DNA of 54,877 nucleotides, from positions 1-54,877 of the forward strand of contig JAGCFO010000022.1 of NCBI GenBank assembly GCA_017650105.1, given 5' to 3'. Shown here piece by piece: positions 53,860-54,877 of the stretch. Source of the DNA: Bacteroidaceae bacterium. GTDB lineage: Bacteria > Bacteroidota > Bacteroidia > Bacteroidales > Bacteroidaceae. Each line of letters opens with the position of its first letter. Position 1 is the first letter of the stretch. The notes beneath the pieces were generated by a model. The model was not told the origin of the DNA, searched no databases, and saw nothing but the letters and a program-made list of their open reading frames with translations. A program made the position numbers and the translations under genes.

Positions 53860-53897
53860 ACTCTGTGTTGGTTGTAAGTGATTTTGTTAATCTGCTA

Positions 53898-53928
53898 CAA
53901 ATGTACAAAAATATTCTTGAACCACCAA
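53898..53928 (-). promoter_or_regulatory. promoter of the GH38 gene
   Basis: TTGG (53928-53925) and TACATTTG (53905-53898) are 19 bp apart on the minus strand. Transcription should start near 53891, about 30 nt before the ATG. Confidence 0.65.
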
Positions 53929-54417
53929 CAAAAAAACGTCTTTTTTCAAGAAAAAATCATTTTTCTTATCCCTTGCTCCTCCCGTGCCGAGACGGCCGAT
54001 TGCCTCTAACGAGGTAAACATATAATCAAGCAGTCGTGCAATCCGAGAAGCGCGTTTTCTTTCTCCAGCGCGCGATATGAAGAAAGAAAAAATTTTTATT
54101 TGTTCTCGAAAAAGTTTTTTCCTCAAAGCAAAAATCTGTTTCGATAGGCCTTTTTTCCGGCAGGACGAAAAACGGTAAAACGGGGTGCAAAAACGCCAAA
54201 AATGACAAAAAAGAGCCCAAAAATCGGAAAAATTCGCTCAAATCCGAATTTTCAAAATCGACGGAAACAGCATGAAAAACGCTCGAAATGCCCTGAAAAC
54301 GATTAAAAAAGTCCCCATTTTGGCACTATAAGCAGCTCTGGGCAACCCCTTCGCAGCACTGCAACGTACTCCAATATCATGTAACATATTGATTATCTGC
54401 TTACTATCGCATTTGCT
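53929..54417. other. non-coding region with a repeat copy
   Basis: About 490 bp without a believable gene. Around 54068-54113 lies another copy of the dispersed repeat: GCGCGATATGAAGAAAG, then ATTTGTTCTCGAAAAA (54098-54113), the reverse complement of TTTTTCGAGAACAAAT. A 33-codon frame (MKKEKIF ... DEKR) opening at 54076 overlaps it and is not considered a gene. From 54150 to 54310 the sequence is full of GAAAA-type words. Confidence 0.5.
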
Positions 54418-54565
54418 GCTACAGCGCTACAGTGCTACAGTTCCAAAACACATTACTAAAAGGTCAAAAATATACTCTATGTTTATATATATATATATAA
54501 ATATAGAAGTTTTTCTTAGGGCAGAAAATACCCTTTCGAGAACTGTAGCACTGTAGCACTGTAGC
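54418..54565. repeat. 26-bp inverted repeat around a TA-rich loop
   Basis: The left arm 54418-54443 and right arm 54540-54565 are inverted copies with one mismatch. Both consist of repeats of CTACAGTG/CACTGTAG units. The 96-nt loop holds an alternating TA tract (about 54484-54499). Such layouts are often replication or mobile-element regulatory sites; no such gene is present. Confidence 0.75.
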
Positions 54566-54648
54566 GCAAGTTGCTGTTCTCGAAAGTACCCTCAAAAAAT
54601 TTTTTGAAAAAAGTTGCTCAAAAATTTTAAACCGCAACGCCGCAGTCG

Positions 54649-54656
54649 TATCTTTG
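54649..54656 (+). promoter_or_regulatory. orphan -7 box, no gene downstream
   Basis: TATCTTTG fits the -7 consensus perfectly and points right, but the following 70 bp contain no gene before the oppositely oriented partial gene begins. It could drive a short RNA, an antisense transcript, or nothing. Confidence 0.4.
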
Positions 54657-54707
54657 CAGCGTCAATCCGGAATGACAAGCGATCTTTGACTTTTTGCTAC
54701 AACAATT

Positions 54708-54722
54708 CCTCTGCCGGAGAGG
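54708..54722 (-). terminator. short hairpin after the partial gene
   Basis: CCTCT and AGAGG pair around GCCGG, 3 bp beyond the stop codon of the leftward partial gene. It is a small stem without a T-run, so it is only a candidate terminator. Confidence 0.35.
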
Positions 54723-54724
54723 GA

Positions 54725-54877
54725 TTAATACTCCGTCTTGTCCGTCTTTTCCTTCCACAGCTGGAACGAGCTCTGTGCCTCGTCCCGCAGCAGCTGTATG
54801 ATGGGCAGAGTACGGGCGTAAAGGGGGCGCTGCACCTCGCGGTAGATGCGGTCGTCGGCGAAATTGATGGCGTGGGC
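54725..54877 (-). CDS. 3' end of an unrecognised gene (partial)
   Basis: The last 50 codons and stop (TAA at 54727-54725) of a leftward gene that starts beyond the window. The visible product, beginning AHAINFADDRIYREVQRPLY and ending in FQLWKEKTDKTEY, is charged and helical, without membrane segments. I do not recognise the family from this fragment. The unbroken frame, reaching the window edge, and the nearby hairpin support it as real. Confidence 0.6.
   Translation of the reverse strand, partial: AHAINFADDRIYREVQRPLYARTLPIIQLLRDEAQSSFQLWKEKTDKTEY

Noticed and set aside
53887..54241. Small leftward frames upstream of the GH38 gene
   Set aside because: They cover the promoter and AT-rich repeat copy; products are low-complexity Phe/Lys-rich strings.
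1..54877. CRISPR arrays, tRNA genes, insertion sequences, integrases or phage genes
   Set aside because: None was seen on either strand by reading; the inverted repeat at 54418-54565 has no transposase next to it.

Overview
The window looks like a chromosomal piece of a Bacteroidales bacterium, most likely Prevotellaceae. The evidence is: several SusC/SusD glycan-uptake genes; promoters of the Bacteroidetes type (-7 TAnnTTTG with a -33 TTTG or TTGG about 19-20 bp upstream); lipoprotein signals on most surface proteins; C-terminal tails that resemble type IX secretion sorting modules; and start codons without clear Shine-Dalgarno sequences. The species cannot be fixed from this sequence. The first 27 bases are the 5' end of a 16S rRNA gene reading leftward out of the window, so the left edge is probably an assembly break at an rRNA operon.

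Layout. 1-550: rRNA leader and promoter. 0.55-5.9 kb (+): secreted PL9-type pectate lyase, two unrecognised small proteins, a lipoprotein and a small nitroreductase. 5.9-7.8 kb (-): sialate O-acetylesterase-type esterase. 8.1-10.0 kb (+): a short DUF4961-like remnant and a DUF6377-type membrane regulator, possibly all that is left of another glycan locus. 10.2-15.1 kb (-): a giant secreted protein with a C10 peptidase-like domain lacking the catalytic Cys, three BspA/DUF285 leucine-rich cassettes and a C-terminal dockerin. 15.4-19.3 kb (-): a GH130-esterase fusion, an Lnb-like (DUF4105) membrane protein and a small secreted protein.

19.5-43.0 kb (-) is a large polysaccharide utilisation locus. 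In transcription order it reads: small ORF, GH38-like, GH92, GH92, GH2, GH43, then SusD, DUF5004, DUF4961, SusC, SusD, SusC. With the GH130-esterase and the GH38 at 50-54 kb, the enzymes point to mannose-rich glycans such as N-glycans or mannan. Surface SusCD complexes would bind and import the glycan. The GH92 and GH38 enzymes would trim alpha-mannose, GH2 would remove beta-mannose or beta-glucosamine, and GH43 a side chain. No hybrid two-component or ECF sigma/anti-sigma regulator was seen next to this locus.

43.3-45.7 kb: a beta-barrel protein, a small membrane protein and a membrane-anchored LytTR regulator. 45.8-48.4 kb (-): a Cys/His-rich small membrane protein and a His-rich TonB-dependent receptor, probably a metal (zinc-type) uptake pair. 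48.6-48.8 kb: a broken gene that retains only a start region and a dockerin tail. 48.9-53.9 kb (-): secreted nucleoside hydrolase and a canonical GH38 alpha-mannosidase. 53.9-54.7 kb is non-coding, with a long inverted repeat and an orphan promoter. The 3' end of an unrecognised gene closes the window.

All family assignments were made by eye from motifs; no database search was run. Residue numbers are counted from the start codon stated in each entry.
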